A stretch of 64,000 bases of DNA. Origin: Pedobacter nyackensis (GTDB lineage: Bacteria; Bacteroidota; Bacteroidia; Sphingobacteriales; Sphingobacteriaceae). The stretch is from assembly GCF_900176505.1 (NCBI RefSeq), contig NZ_FWYB01000008.1, positions 124,001-188,000 of the forward strand, given 5' to 3'. The notes beneath the pieces were generated by a model. The model ran no database searches. It saw only the letters and a list, made by a program, of their open reading frames with translations, and was not told the DNA's origin. A program made the translations under genes and the position numbers. Below, in pieces: positions 45,526 to 53,401 of the stretch. Numbering within the stretch: the stretch's first letter is position 1; each line of letters opens with the position of its first letter.

Positions 45526-46911
45526 ATGAAAAATATAATTACATATATATTAATAGCGATCATTTTCTGCGCTTGTACAAAGCAAGATGAATGGTTATCT
45601 GAAAAAAGTCAGAAAAATATAGTGGTACCTAAAACCTTGGTTGATTATCAGGCAATCCTTGATAATCAGGCCTGGATCCATAATATATTTTCTAACGATT
45701 GTTTGGTGAGCGCTGATGATTTTTATCTAAATGACACTGGATTCAATTCAGAAGATGAAAATACGAGAAATTTTTACTCTTGGAACGATAATATATGGGT
45801 CAATGGAAGATCACATGTATGGAATGACTTTTTTTCAATCATTTTTAAATCAAACGCAGTTATTGACGGGTTAAACGATAAGGACAAAAACTTAATTGCA
45901 AACATTGATCATTATAATAACGTATTAGGGCAAGCTTATTTTTACCGGGCCATCATTTATTATAATCTCGCTCAGATTTTCTGTAAAACTTACGATTCAA
46001 GACAAGCTTCTTCTACCCTAGGTCTTCCGCTAAGGAAAAGTTCTGATGTAAATATAATTTATCAGCGCTCAAATTTAAAAGATACTTATCAGTTTATCCT
46101 TGAGGATATTGAGCGCGCAATAAATTTATTACCAACACAAGGCAAACATAACCGTCGTCCAAGCAAAGTAGTGGCATTTGGTCTACTGGCCAAAATTTAT
46201 CTGGTTATGGAAAATTATGACAATGCTTTTAAATATGCGCACGAATCATTAAAAGCTAATTCAACTTTACTGGATTTTAACAGTAGCTATATCGATATGA
46301 ATAGTACTTACCGGTTCCAAAGCGATGGGTACAACCATCCGGAAATTTTATTTTTCGCCAAATCACAAAGAAAATCAATGGTTCTTCCATATAACCGTAC
46401 AAATGGTTTTGTTGCAAATGAATTGTATGCACAATACGATATAAACGATTTACGACGATCTGCTTTTTTTATAGCTTCAGGAAATAATTACAAGTATAGA
46501 GGCTCATATACAGGTTCATTAGCTTCATTTTGTGGTATTGCCAATAACGAAATCTACATTATATTAGCAGAGTCAGCAGCTAGAATCGGTGAAGAGTTTA
46601 TTGCATTAGATGCACTAAATCGTCTTTTAACAAACCGATATACCACAAATACGTTCATTCCATACAGTGAATGCAAAGGTGAAGATCTATTAAAATTAAT
46701 TCTACAAGAAAGAAGAAAAGAATTAGTAGGAGTAGGAAATCTTAGATGGGAAGACATTAAACGTTTAAATAAAGATTCCCGTTTTCAAGTCATTTTAATA
46801 CGGATGATCAATTCCAAGGAGCATGTTCTATTACCCACGGATAATAGATACGTTTTTCCAATTCCTGAAGAAGAAATTCAAAGTAGTGGACTTCAGCAAA
46901 CCCCTCGTTAA
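45526..46911 (+). CDS. SusD/RagB-family lipoprotein
   Basis: 461 aa. Lipoprotein signal with Cys near residue 16-18 (IAIIFCACTK). The SusD N-domain and TPR helices are visible (NNVLGQAYFYRAIIYYNLAQ, NRRPSKVVAFGLLAKIYLVM), and the C-terminal LILQERRKELVGVGNLRWED and FPIPEEEIQSSGLQQ. It forms the lid over the SusC barrel on the cell surface and captures ligand. It starts 11 bases after susC. Confidence 0.92.
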   Translation: MKNIITYILIAIIFCACTKQDEWLSEKSQKNIVVPKTLVDYQAILDNQAWIHNIFSNDCLVSADDFYLNDTGFNSEDENTRNFYSWNDNIWVNGRSHVWNDFFSIIFKSNAVIDGLNDKDKNLIANIDHYNNVLGQAYFYRAIIYYNLAQIFCKTYDSRQASSTLGLPLRKSSDVNIIYQRSNLKDTYQFILEDIERAINLLPTQGKHNRRPSKVVAFGLLAKIYLVMENYDNAFKYAHESLKANSTLLDFNSSYIDMNSTYRFQSDGYNHPEILFFAKSQRKSMVLPYNRTNGFVANELYAQYDINDLRRSAFFIASGNNYKYRGSYTGSLASFCGIANNEIYIILAESAARIGEEFIALDALNRLLTNRYTTNTFIPYSECKGEDLLKLILQERRKELVGVGNLRWEDIKRLNKDSRFQVILIRMINSKEHVLLPTDNRYVFPIPEEEIQSSGLQQTPR

Positions 46912-46944
46912 TAGACATCTAATGAAACATTTGCATTCGTTAAT

Positions 46945-47106
46945 GTGAACTTTATTGATATTTTGCCTTTTTTCTTTAGCGGTATCTTGCCGTTTATCTT
47001 GCTAGCAAACTTAAAGGCATTACCATTATTCCACAGTTATTTGATAATCGCTGTACTTTACGGAGCAGAATCATGGGATGGTAAGTATAATGCAACTGAT
47101 ATATAA
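46945..47106 (+). pseudogene. Relic of an ISAs1-family transposase N-terminus
   Basis: A 53-codon open stretch from a GTG reads VNFIDILPFFFSGILPFILL, then HSYLIIAVLYGAESWDGKYN, then stop. The spacing of FIDILP and ILLIALCAVLCGAESWE-like sequence is that of the DDE_Tnp_1-associated N-domain of ISAs1-type transposases. The middle is shortened and everything after is missing. No terminal repeats are evident. Confidence 0.5.
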
Positions 47107-47195
47107 ACTGATTGGAAGAAAATCAGGTGTGTCATGGTTATATGACGAATAAGACCGTATGAACGCTACTTAAATTTCACAGACTTCTTTCTCGT

Positions 47196-48485
47196 TTATA
47201 GTTGCTTCTGCTGAACGTATTCAAATAATCTATCCGTCATTTGTATGTTTTCATTTTCGGAAATCCCTGCGATATTGCAAATATGATTCATTGCTGGAAA
47301 TCCTCTATTGTCAAGATAATTTTTCAACATCAGATCGTTTATTTCTATATCAGCTTCTGGTATTAAATTAGGTATCAGGAAACATTTTATGATTGCATAT
47401 AATCCATTTCCATTTTTTGTTAGAAAGTAAAGCCAGTATGGGAATTCAGAATCAAGTTTTTCAACAAATTTTCTTACTTGTGGAATTTCCCAAATTTCTT
47501 CTGTTGTATTATTATAACCGTCAAAGGTTATTTCAATTCTTTCACGAAAATGATTTACAATCTTTTTATCTGTAGTTAGCTGCTGAAGTATATTATTTGA
47601 AATGGAAATATCATTTCTAGTTATCTCGTCTCTTGATATGATTAAAGTTAAAAAATCAATGCCAGTAGACATTACTTCTTTTAAGTTTATTTTGTCATTT
47701 GTAATTTCTATACTAGTTGATTTAATCTGGTCTGTTCTTAGCTCTAATTTAGAATCCTGGACATAATTTGTTTTAATATAATATTCTTTTATAGTGTGAA
47801 AACCATTTATGCTCCACCATTCATTTTTTAAATTCCTGGTAATTATTACATTGAAATACCCAAAGAGAATTGCATAAAATATGTACGCAAAATAGATTAG
47901 AGGTGAATGATAGCTGAAATAAATTAATACTAAAGTCGTTATTATGCTAACTGCTGTTAAAAACTGTAATAATCCTCCTTTTTCGATATACAGAGTAGCT
48001 GTTCTTGATTGATCCTCCATGCTTGTTTGATAAGCTACCCAGTAATAAATTAAGCAAGATGAGAGCATTGTTATGATAACAATAGTTTTTGCGTTCTGTC
48101 TAAAAAGAAAATAAAGTATAATACTAATTACAAAAAAAAATATTCCATAGGTAAGTGAGGCTCCGGACAAAAGCATTCTAATTTTACCCCACTTGTAACT
48201 TTTTATCTTTAGTTGCTCAACTAAGTTTTCTACGTCATCATCTTTTGTATTAAAATTTAAGTCTAGATAGTTTTCAATCTCTTTATAATTTAAAGTTAGC
48301 ATACCATACTTTATGGATCTTTTGTGAAAAGGATTTATGAAAGCTTTCTCAAATGGAGTTAAAATAAATCCATGAGAATATAATAGACGTATTTTATCTT
48401 GTCGTTCTTTTTCACTTTGACGAGTCAATTCTGGTAAATATTCTAGCACTTTTTTATCAGCTGAATGTATTGTATAATCCTCCAT
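47196..48485 (-). CDS. Multi-pass membrane protein of unknown function
   Basis: 429 aa. Soluble N-terminus 1-95, then about four transmembrane helices between residues 103 and 215 (LSGASLTYGIFFFVISIILY, IVIITMLSSCLIYYWVAY, LLQFLTAVSIITTLVLIYF, IYFAYIFYAILFGYF) and a 200-residue C-terminal soluble domain with SEFPYWLYFLTKNGNGLYAI and GFPAMNHICNIAGISE. I do not recognise a family. It is unrelated in strand to module 1, and its AT-richness is higher than that of its neighbours. Confidence 0.6.
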   Translation of the reverse strand: MEDYTIHSADKKVLEYLPELTRQSEKERQDKIRLLYSHGFILTPFEKAFINPFHKRSIKYGMLTLNYKEIENYLDLNFNTKDDDVENLVEQLKIKSYKWGKIRMLLSGASLTYGIFFFVISIILYFLFRQNAKTIVIITMLSSCLIYYWVAYQTSMEDQSRTATLYIEKGGLLQFLTAVSIITTLVLIYFSYHSPLIYFAYIFYAILFGYFNVIITRNLKNEWWSINGFHTIKEYYIKTNYVQDSKLELRTDQIKSTSIEITNDKINLKEVMSTGIDFLTLIISRDEITRNDISISNNILQQLTTDKKIVNHFRERIEITFDGYNNTTEEIWEIPQVRKFVEKLDSEFPYWLYFLTKNGNGLYAIIKCFLIPNLIPEADIEINDLMLKNYLDNRGFPAMNHICNIAGISENENIQMTDRLFEYVQQKQL

Positions 48486-48838
48486 ACTTTATTTATAGAA
48501 TAAATTTATTTTAGTAATGTACTATATTAAATACAGAATCTAATCGATTAACACAGTATTTTGATAAAAAATGAAGAATAATGAAAAAATAGAAGATTAG
48601 AAAACTAGTGAAAGTGTGGATATGAAAAATCCAGAGGCTGTAAAATATGCTGCTGATCAAGCCGGTACTTATCATTGGACATCAGTAGAAAAGTACATTT
48701 CTACTAGTCACCAAGAGCAAAAAAAATAAAGTCCACACCGTTAAGAATTCATTATTTAAAACTGTTCCAATGAGAAATACATTTAAAAACAGCAAAAAGA
48801 GGCAGATGATGATACGGTACCCCTTTCAACTTCAAATT
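48486..48838. other. Intergenic with an interrupted small ORF
   Basis: Holds a 52-codon frame (48571-48729) broken by one TAG at 48598-48600, listed separately as a pseudogene candidate. Apart from that I see nothing beyond AT-rich sequence. Confidence 0.4.
48571..48729 (+). pseudogene. Small ORF with internal TAG
   Basis: ATG at 48571 gives MKNNEKIED, then a TAG, then the same frame continues to MKNPEAVKYAADQAGTYHWT and stops at 48729. The downstream 35 codons from ATG 48622 could be translated alone. Not recognised. Confidence 0.3.
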
Positions 48839-49141
48839 TCAAGGTAAATTCTGACGAGAATCAATTCTTGTATTAGGACTTGACATTTGGGCCGGAGTCA
48901 ATTGATAAGTAATTGGATGTGGAGTTTCAGAAGTGAAAATTTCACATGGGTCCGATTCACCGATGCATGGTCCTGCGTCGTCCGGATTGTCAGAAACGAT
49001 GTAATTTGGACCACTCATTCCAACTACCCAATATGTTTTGGGCGCTTTTTTTGCTTCACCATTTGCTTTTGTAAATGCAAAAAATGTGAATGAGCCGGCA
49101 GCAATAACCAAAGCTGCTAGAGCAAGACGTAAATTTTTCAT
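48839..49141 (-). CDS. Small secreted DUF6520-like peptide with two cysteines
   Basis: 100 aa from the ATG at 49141; the longer frame to 49177 starts before the signal peptide. Signal peptide MKNLRLALAALVIAAGSFTF, then TYWVVGMSGPNYIV and a C-x6-C pair in GPCIGESDPCEIF. This matches the short, fast-evolving DUF6520-type exported proteins of Sphingobacteriaceae. Function unknown. A second peptide of the same layout (51511-51822) is in module 2, next to MauE. Confidence 0.7.
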   Translation of the reverse strand: MKNLRLALAALVIAAGSFTFFAFTKANGEAKKAPKTYWVVGMSGPNYIVSDNPDDAGPCIGESDPCEIFTSETPHPITYQLTPAQMSSPNTRIDSRQNLP

Positions 49142-49257
49142 ATCAAATGAAGTTAGTGATATTTTGTTTTGCAACAAAACATTACCACTAGATTGATAAG
49201 GGATAGACTGGTTGGGGTCACTTTTCTTTTGTCAAACCTAAAATCGTCAATGTGATT

Positions 49258-49274
49258 TGTACCCCGAAAAGGTA
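49258..49274. repeat. Copy of TGTACCCCGAAAAG motif
   Basis: The 14-mer TGTACCCCGAAAAG at 49258-49271, followed by GTA, also occurs at 40807-40820 between fecI and fecR. TACC and GGTA make it a loose inverted repeat. It lies upstream of the LuxR-type gene here. Confidence 0.5.
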
Positions 49275-49339
49275 TATCAATGTGTCTATAGAAAAAGGGA
49301 TTGCAAAAAAACAGAATAACCTATCCCCTACTTCTGCCT

Positions 49340-50116
49340 ATGTTAGTATTTAATTCTGAAATGCACATATTAACTTATGTGATCGTTCTGCTTCAATCTG
49401 GCATGCTGCTTTTTTACCAGTTGCCATATTATTTAACCCGCCCCCAGGACAAGTCCCGTTTATGGCACCTAATCCTGCTTATATTGTTGATTCTTTACAA
49501 TGTTACCCGCGGACTTTTTCCTGATCCCACATATAACTTGCTACTGATTGCCCAGAATGTTATTGCCTATGGCAGTCTTTTTTTAATGGCTTCTTACTTC
49601 CCGTTTTTCCTTTATAAAGTCCTTGAACTAGAAAACTTGCGTTTTCATGCTCTGCATATACGTCAAAAATCCTCCATGCAGCCAACGAATAGTTATCTGA
49701 CTAAATTGGAGGTCCACGTTTTATATGGAACTTTGGTTTCCTGGATTAGTATGACCATATTTCCATTTTTTCAGGTTTCCCAATGGATTGAGGTGCTCGT
49801 CACCAATATCGGTTTTATGATACTCAACATAATGTTGATATCAAAAACGATAACCAATGTCCGCATGCTTGAACAAAGCTTAACAAAATTTAAAGCAGAA
49901 CAGCTGAATAGATTCAGATCGAACTGTTGGAACTGTGGATTAAGCGAAAGGGAAACCCAGGTAGCAGTGCTATTGTGTAAAGGGCTCCGGTATCAAGAGA
50001 TCTCCAAAACGCTCTTTATTGCAAAAAAAACTATTGAAGGACATACTCATAACATCTTTTTGAAAACAGGTGCTAAAAACAGAATTGAACTCATACAAAA
50101 ACTAGGGCTTGGCTGA
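49340..50116 (+). CDS. Membrane-anchored LuxR-type transcription regulator
   Basis: 258 aa from the ATG at 49340; a TTG at 49301 would add 13 residues. Several hydrophobic segments (about 8-30, 45-63, 72-95, 130-150, 155-175) form a membrane sensor, followed by a LuxR/NarL HTH at about 200-255 (GLSERETQVAVLLCKGLRYQ, AKKTIEGHTHNIFLKTGAKN). It is the first regulator of module 2 and precedes the Crp/Fnr gene by 38 bases. Confidence 0.82.
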   Translation: MLVFNSEMHILTYVIVLLQSGMLLFYQLPYYLTRPQDKSRLWHLILLILLILYNVTRGLFPDPTYNLLLIAQNVIAYGSLFLMASYFPFFLYKVLELENLRFHALHIRQKSSMQPTNSYLTKLEVHVLYGTLVSWISMTIFPFFQVSQWIEVLVTNIGFMILNIMLISKTITNVRMLEQSLTKFKAEQLNRFRSNCWNCGLSERETQVAVLLCKGLRYQEISKTLFIAKKTIEGHTHNIFLKTGAKNRIELIQKLGLG

Positions 50117-50154
50117 TCCTAGTTTTTGTTTTAAAAAATAAATCTCTCCTACTT

Positions 50155-50805
50155 ATGAAACCCATTTACGCCTCAAATTTCCCATACACTACCCCAGATG
50201 AAGCTGACTTTGCTGCCGTTGAAGCAGCACTTCAGGAGCTGCTAAAGCCATTAGCACTTCAACTGGGTATAAAGTTTATTAAAAGACTACGTAAATGGCT
50301 CAAACTACATACTTTACCAAAGCATTGTTTACTGCAACAGGAAGATCAGGTGCCTGTCGGCGTTTATTTCCTGCTGAGTGGTAGTGTGCTTGTGGGTACA
50401 GATCTTAAAGGATACATACAAATCGATCATATTTTACGCACTGGTGATTTCATCCTCCCACTAAAGCTTTTTAGCGCCAGTCGCAGTATACTGGGGATGA
50501 AGATAGCAGAACCTGTACGACTGCTGTTTATCGATACCCGCAGATATAAACTGATGCTGAAAAAATTCCCTGAAACAGCTGTACTAACCAATCTCTGGAG
50601 AGATAAATTGGAGATAGATGACTTTAGCCGTAAGCGTGAATTGCAGACCATGAATGCTTTGGAGCGCCTGAGCTGGCTTTATGACAAATGGCCGGACTGC
50701 TTTATTGTATTCAGTGACTATTGGATTGGCTCTTATCTCGGTTTAAACAGGGAAACAGTTTGCCGTAATAAGCTCAAAGTCATCAAAAAAAGAAAGAAAC
50801 CATAA
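50155..50805 (+). CDS. Crp/Fnr family transcription regulator
   Basis: 216 aa. Cyclic-nucleotide-binding-like roll at about 50-130 (LPKHCLLQQEDQVPVGVYFL, GDFILPLKLF) and a winged helix at about 165-210 (SDYWIGSYLGLNRETVCRNK). No Fnr cysteines. Two TGTG-N8-CACA sites lie directly after its stop, upstream of mauE, and are its likely targets. Confidence 0.85.
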   Translation: MKPIYASNFPYTTPDEADFAAVEAALQELLKPLALQLGIKFIKRLRKWLKLHTLPKHCLLQQEDQVPVGVYFLLSGSVLVGTDLKGYIQIDHILRTGDFILPLKLFSASRSILGMKIAEPVRLLFIDTRRYKLMLKKFPETAVLTNLWRDKLEIDDFSRKRELQTMNALERLSWLYDKWPDCFIVFSDYWIGSYLGLNRETVCRNKLKVIKKRKKP

Positions 50806-50808
50806 AAA

Positions 50809-50824
50809 TGTGTTCCCTGTCACA
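50809..50824 (+). promoter_or_regulatory. CRP-like operator 1
   Basis: TGTGTTCCCTGTCACA: the TGTGT-N6-TCACA half-site layout agrees with the classical CRP consensus TGTGA-N6-TCACA at nine of ten positions. Centre 50816.5, 32 bases (about three helical turns) from operator 2. Confidence 0.55.
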
Positions 50825-50840
50825 GTCTTTGCAAATTATT

Positions 50841-50856
50841 TGTGTTCCAGGGCACA
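50841..50856 (+). promoter_or_regulatory. CRP-like operator 2
   Basis: TGTGTTCCAGGGCACA, eight of ten consensus positions. Its centre lies about 42 bases before the start expected from the -7 box at 50879, the class II activator position. Confidence 0.55.
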
Positions 50857-50878
50857 GCGAACTGATTTTAAGACAGGT

Positions 50879-50886
50879 TACCTTTG
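50879..50886 (+). promoter_or_regulatory. -7 box of the mauE-peptide transcript
   Basis: TACCTTTG matches TAnnTTTG. No -33 TTTG is present at the right distance, which fits activator-dependent use of the CRP-like sites upstream. The leader to mauE would be about 145 bases. Confidence 0.5.
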
Positions 50887-50966
50887 ATCTGTAGAATGAA
50901 TGTGAGGGTGATGAACAAACATAAATCAGAAAGGAGCGCCGTGACAAAGAGTACCAAATTGATTTT

Positions 50967-50999
50967 GCAGGTTACGTACCTGCAGGTGGTGGAGCCACC
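50967..50999 (+). promoter_or_regulatory. Adjacent hairpins in mauE leader
   Basis: GCAGGT-TACGT-ACCTGC (50967-50983) is followed by GGTGG...CCACC (50985-50999); the shared ACCTGCAGGT can pair with either side, so mutually exclusive structures are possible. This could regulate mauE translation. Confidence 0.35.
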
Positions 51000-51035
51000 A
51001 AAATATAATATTGATGAACATTACAATTTAAAACA

Positions 51036-51524
51036 ATGGCAAGTACAATCATTAGTAAAGATAAGTTTCAATTTACCGATACGATCCGGGAACACCTGGC
51101 TTTTGGTATAGTCTTAACCTGTTTATTTTTGTTCCTGACTTCTGCCTATACTAAAATTGAGGAGCATGATAGATTTATGAATGGCTTATTGAAAGTGGCA
51201 TTTATAAGCCACTATGCATGGCTTATATCCTGGACTGTACCAGTTGCTGAAATTGTGGTATCCTTATTTCTAATCATCCCTAAAACACATAAGTGGGGAC
51301 TTTATGGATTTATAGGGTTAATGATGGTATTTACGATTTACATTGGAAGTATGCTGCTCTGGTCTGAAAAGCTGCCTTGTCATTGTAATTTGCTCATCGA
51401 AAAGTTAAGCTGGGGTGAACATGTGGTATTTAATCTGGCCTTTGTTGGTCTGGCTGCATTTGCACTTTGGTTAATAAAAAACAATCAATATAAATCTTTA
51501 ATAAAACAAAATGACAAATATTAA
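51036..51524 (+). CDS. MauE/DoxX-family redox-associated membrane protein
   Basis: 162 aa with four transmembrane helices (about 22-42, 58-80, 85-105, 130-150). The sequence LPCHCNLLIEKLSWGEHVVF, with two cysteines in a CxC, is characteristic of the MauE/DoxX branch, which supports periplasmic thiol chemistry. It overlaps the peptide gene by 14 bases, so the two are co-translated, and faces a TlpA protein in the convergent operon. Confidence 0.85.
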   Translation: MASTIISKDKFQFTDTIREHLAFGIVLTCLFLFLTSAYTKIEEHDRFMNGLLKVAFISHYAWLISWTVPVAEIVVSLFLIIPKTHKWGLYGFIGLMMVFTIYIGSMLLWSEKLPCHCNLLIEKLSWGEHVVFNLAFVGLAAFALWLIKNNQYKSLIKQNDKY

Positions 51525-51822
51525 AAAATTAGCTTCAGGATTGCTGGTAGCAGTTCTTGCTTTTGGATTCAGTGCTTTTAAAAATACTGAAAAAACAGAT
51601 CAAACCAAATTGGCGCCGTTCTATTACGGACTGGATGCAACCGATGATGTATACCGAATTATTACAGGTTCTCCTGTTTTTGAAGAATGTACACCTGGAG
51701 CCCCTAAAGACTGTGTGTTAATCTCACCAACGACCGATTTTGGCCCAGATTTGGACGCAAATGAAGAAGCACAATTATCGCCAGCTGAGGAAAGTTCTCC
51801 AGAAGCGTACTATTTTAATTAG
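51511..51822 (+). CDS. Small secreted peptide with two cysteines (DUF6520-like)
   Basis: 103 aa. Signal sequence LASGLLVAVLAFGFSAF, then APFYYGLDATDDVYRIITGS and a C-x7-C pair in EECTPGAPKDCVLI, acidic C-terminus. Same layout as the peptide at 48839-49141 but with little identity. It overlaps mauE by 14 bases. It could be a substrate or partner of the MauE/TlpA redox pair; this is inference from context. Confidence 0.7.
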   Translation: MTNIKKLASGLLVAVLAFGFSAFKNTEKTDQTKLAPFYYGLDATDDVYRIITGSPVFEECTPGAPKDCVLISPTTDFGPDLDANEEAQLSPAEESSPEAYYFN

Positions 51823-51825
51823 AAT

Positions 51826-51860
51826 AAAGGGAACTGCCGTGAAGATCCGCAGTTCCCTTT
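51826..51860. terminator. Bidirectional terminator between module 2 halves
   Basis: AAAGGGAACTGC and GCAGTTCCCTTT form a 12-bp stem with an 11-base loop, 3 bases after the peptide stop and 48 bases before the end of the convergent TlpA gene. Confidence 0.85.
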
Positions 51861-51907
51861 TGATATACTACCGGGATTTTCTTTCCTTTAGAGTCGACGA
51901 AACTTTT

Positions 51908-53392
51908 CTATAATAAATTGCTTTCAATTAGTTTCATCAAATCTTTTAAATGCTGATCATCAACCGGTCTTGGTGGCGTAGCCGAGATCAGCCGGCCATC
52001 AGGACCGATAATGATCAGTCTTGGATAAGAATTGAAATTGTAGTGCTTTAAAATTGGATGCCCATATCCTAATCCGTCGGTAAAAACATCAAAATTACCT
52101 TCGTGCGTATACTCTCCTTTTCTTAAGGATTTCAACCATGTTTCTTTAGCATGATCAACATTTACTGACACAAATGCAACGTCTTTCCCCTTGAAATGCT
52201 TTAAAATAGGTATCATTTGTTTTGCCAGCACTTTACAAGCGATACACCCGGTGAACCAAAAATCCATTATTACAACTTTTCCTTTTAGATCTTCGAGTTT
52301 AAGGAGTTTACCGCTTGAATCCGGGAGTTCAAATGGATATGCCATTTGCCCATTTGTCAAGGACTTGCTCAATTTTTGCAGCAGATTGAAGTAAGCCGTA
52401 TTCTTTGAGGAGTGGATCGCAGTATCTAAGTATCCAAGGACATCACTGTACCTCTTTGCCAGATCTGAAAACCCAATGACGAACAACCTCGATCTTATAT
52501 TGCCTTTATATTTTTTTTTAATATTGCTGAATAAGGTGATAGCTCCAATTTTATTAATATGTGCGGTATCTGTTGAGATAAGTTCAAAATCAAATTTCTC
52601 TTTCAGATAGAGAAAATCCATGAAGGTAGAGGAAATATGTACGCTATCACTGAGGTTTTCGAAGCGTGCCCCAGCAATATGCTTGCTGTAAAATGCCATT
52701 GCCCGCCCAGACGATTCTGGCAGGTTACTCAACACCGTATTTCTTACTATGGCTAACATTCTAAAGTTTTCTGATCCGGTACATTGATGATATAGGTAAT
52801 TATATACCTTGTCGCTGACCAATCCTTTATATCTGGTCAGTAGTTCGATTTGTTCATTGTTTATCCGGTTAAAAAGCCGCATCTCATCCTCAAAGTAATT
52901 AGGATTAAAGATATCAGTTTTCCTATCCTCGTACTTAATCAATAGCTTAAACAATTGTGTTTGAAGGTTCATCTTCAGAGCACCTTTTCCATGGAACCAA
53001 ACCGAATCCGGATATAATTCACAGGTAAAATCATCTCCATCTTCAATCAGGTAAGCGCGTTGTCCCCCGAAAAACTTACCATAACTCTTGCCAAATTTAT
53101 ACCTGATTTGCAGAAAACTAACCGCTGAAGGTATAGCCAGCGACTTTGTGAGTTTCTTCCCACGGATATCTTGCTCAACAATGGATTGGTTTGCTTTTAT
53201 TCCATAAGCACTAAAGAACTCATAAACTTCCAAAGAGAGCTTGGTGGGTACGGCTGATGAATGGTTTTTCTCCAGGATTTCCAGTTTGATAGAATATGGA
53301 GCATCAACACTCCGTTCTTGATCCTTTATACTTTGAGCCTCAATGTTTGTAATCGCAGTTGTCATTAGCAACGCTAAAATTTTAGTCTTCAT
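51908..53392 (-). CDS. TlpA-family thiol-disulfide oxidoreductase
   Basis: 494 aa. Signal peptide at 1-19, a long helical/beta middle of unknown role, then the thioredoxin domain at about 355-490 with FWFTGCIACKVLAKQM (CxxC) and the cis-Pro loop NSYPRLIIIG. Periplasmic redox protein. It is the last gene of susC-susD-tlpA, 9 bases after susD, and converges on the MauE/peptide genes. It parallels the 675-aa TlpA protein of module 1. Confidence 0.85.
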   Translation of the reverse strand: MKTKILALLMTTAITNIEAQSIKDQERSVDAPYSIKLEILEKNHSSAVPTKLSLEVYEFFSAYGIKANQSIVEQDIRGKKLTKSLAIPSAVSFLQIRYKFGKSYGKFFGGQRAYLIEDGDDFTCELYPDSVWFHGKGALKMNLQTQLFKLLIKYEDRKTDIFNPNYFEDEMRLFNRINNEQIELLTRYKGLVSDKVYNYLYHQCTGSENFRMLAIVRNTVLSNLPESSGRAMAFYSKHIAGARFENLSDSVHISSTFMDFLYLKEKFDFELISTDTAHINKIGAITLFSNIKKKYKGNIRSRLFVIGFSDLAKRYSDVLGYLDTAIHSSKNTAYFNLLQKLSKSLTNGQMAYPFELPDSSGKLLKLEDLKGKVVIMDFWFTGCIACKVLAKQMIPILKHFKGKDVAFVSVNVDHAKETWLKSLRKGEYTHEGNFDVFTDGLGYGHPILKHYNFNSYPRLIIIGPDGRLISATPPRPVDDQHLKDLMKLIESNLL

Positions 53393-53401
53393 GATATTGG
53401 T

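Noticed and set aside
50884..51111. 75-codon ORF overlapping the mauE start
   Set aside because: It starts inside the -7 promoter box and covers the leader hairpins; more likely untranslated leader.
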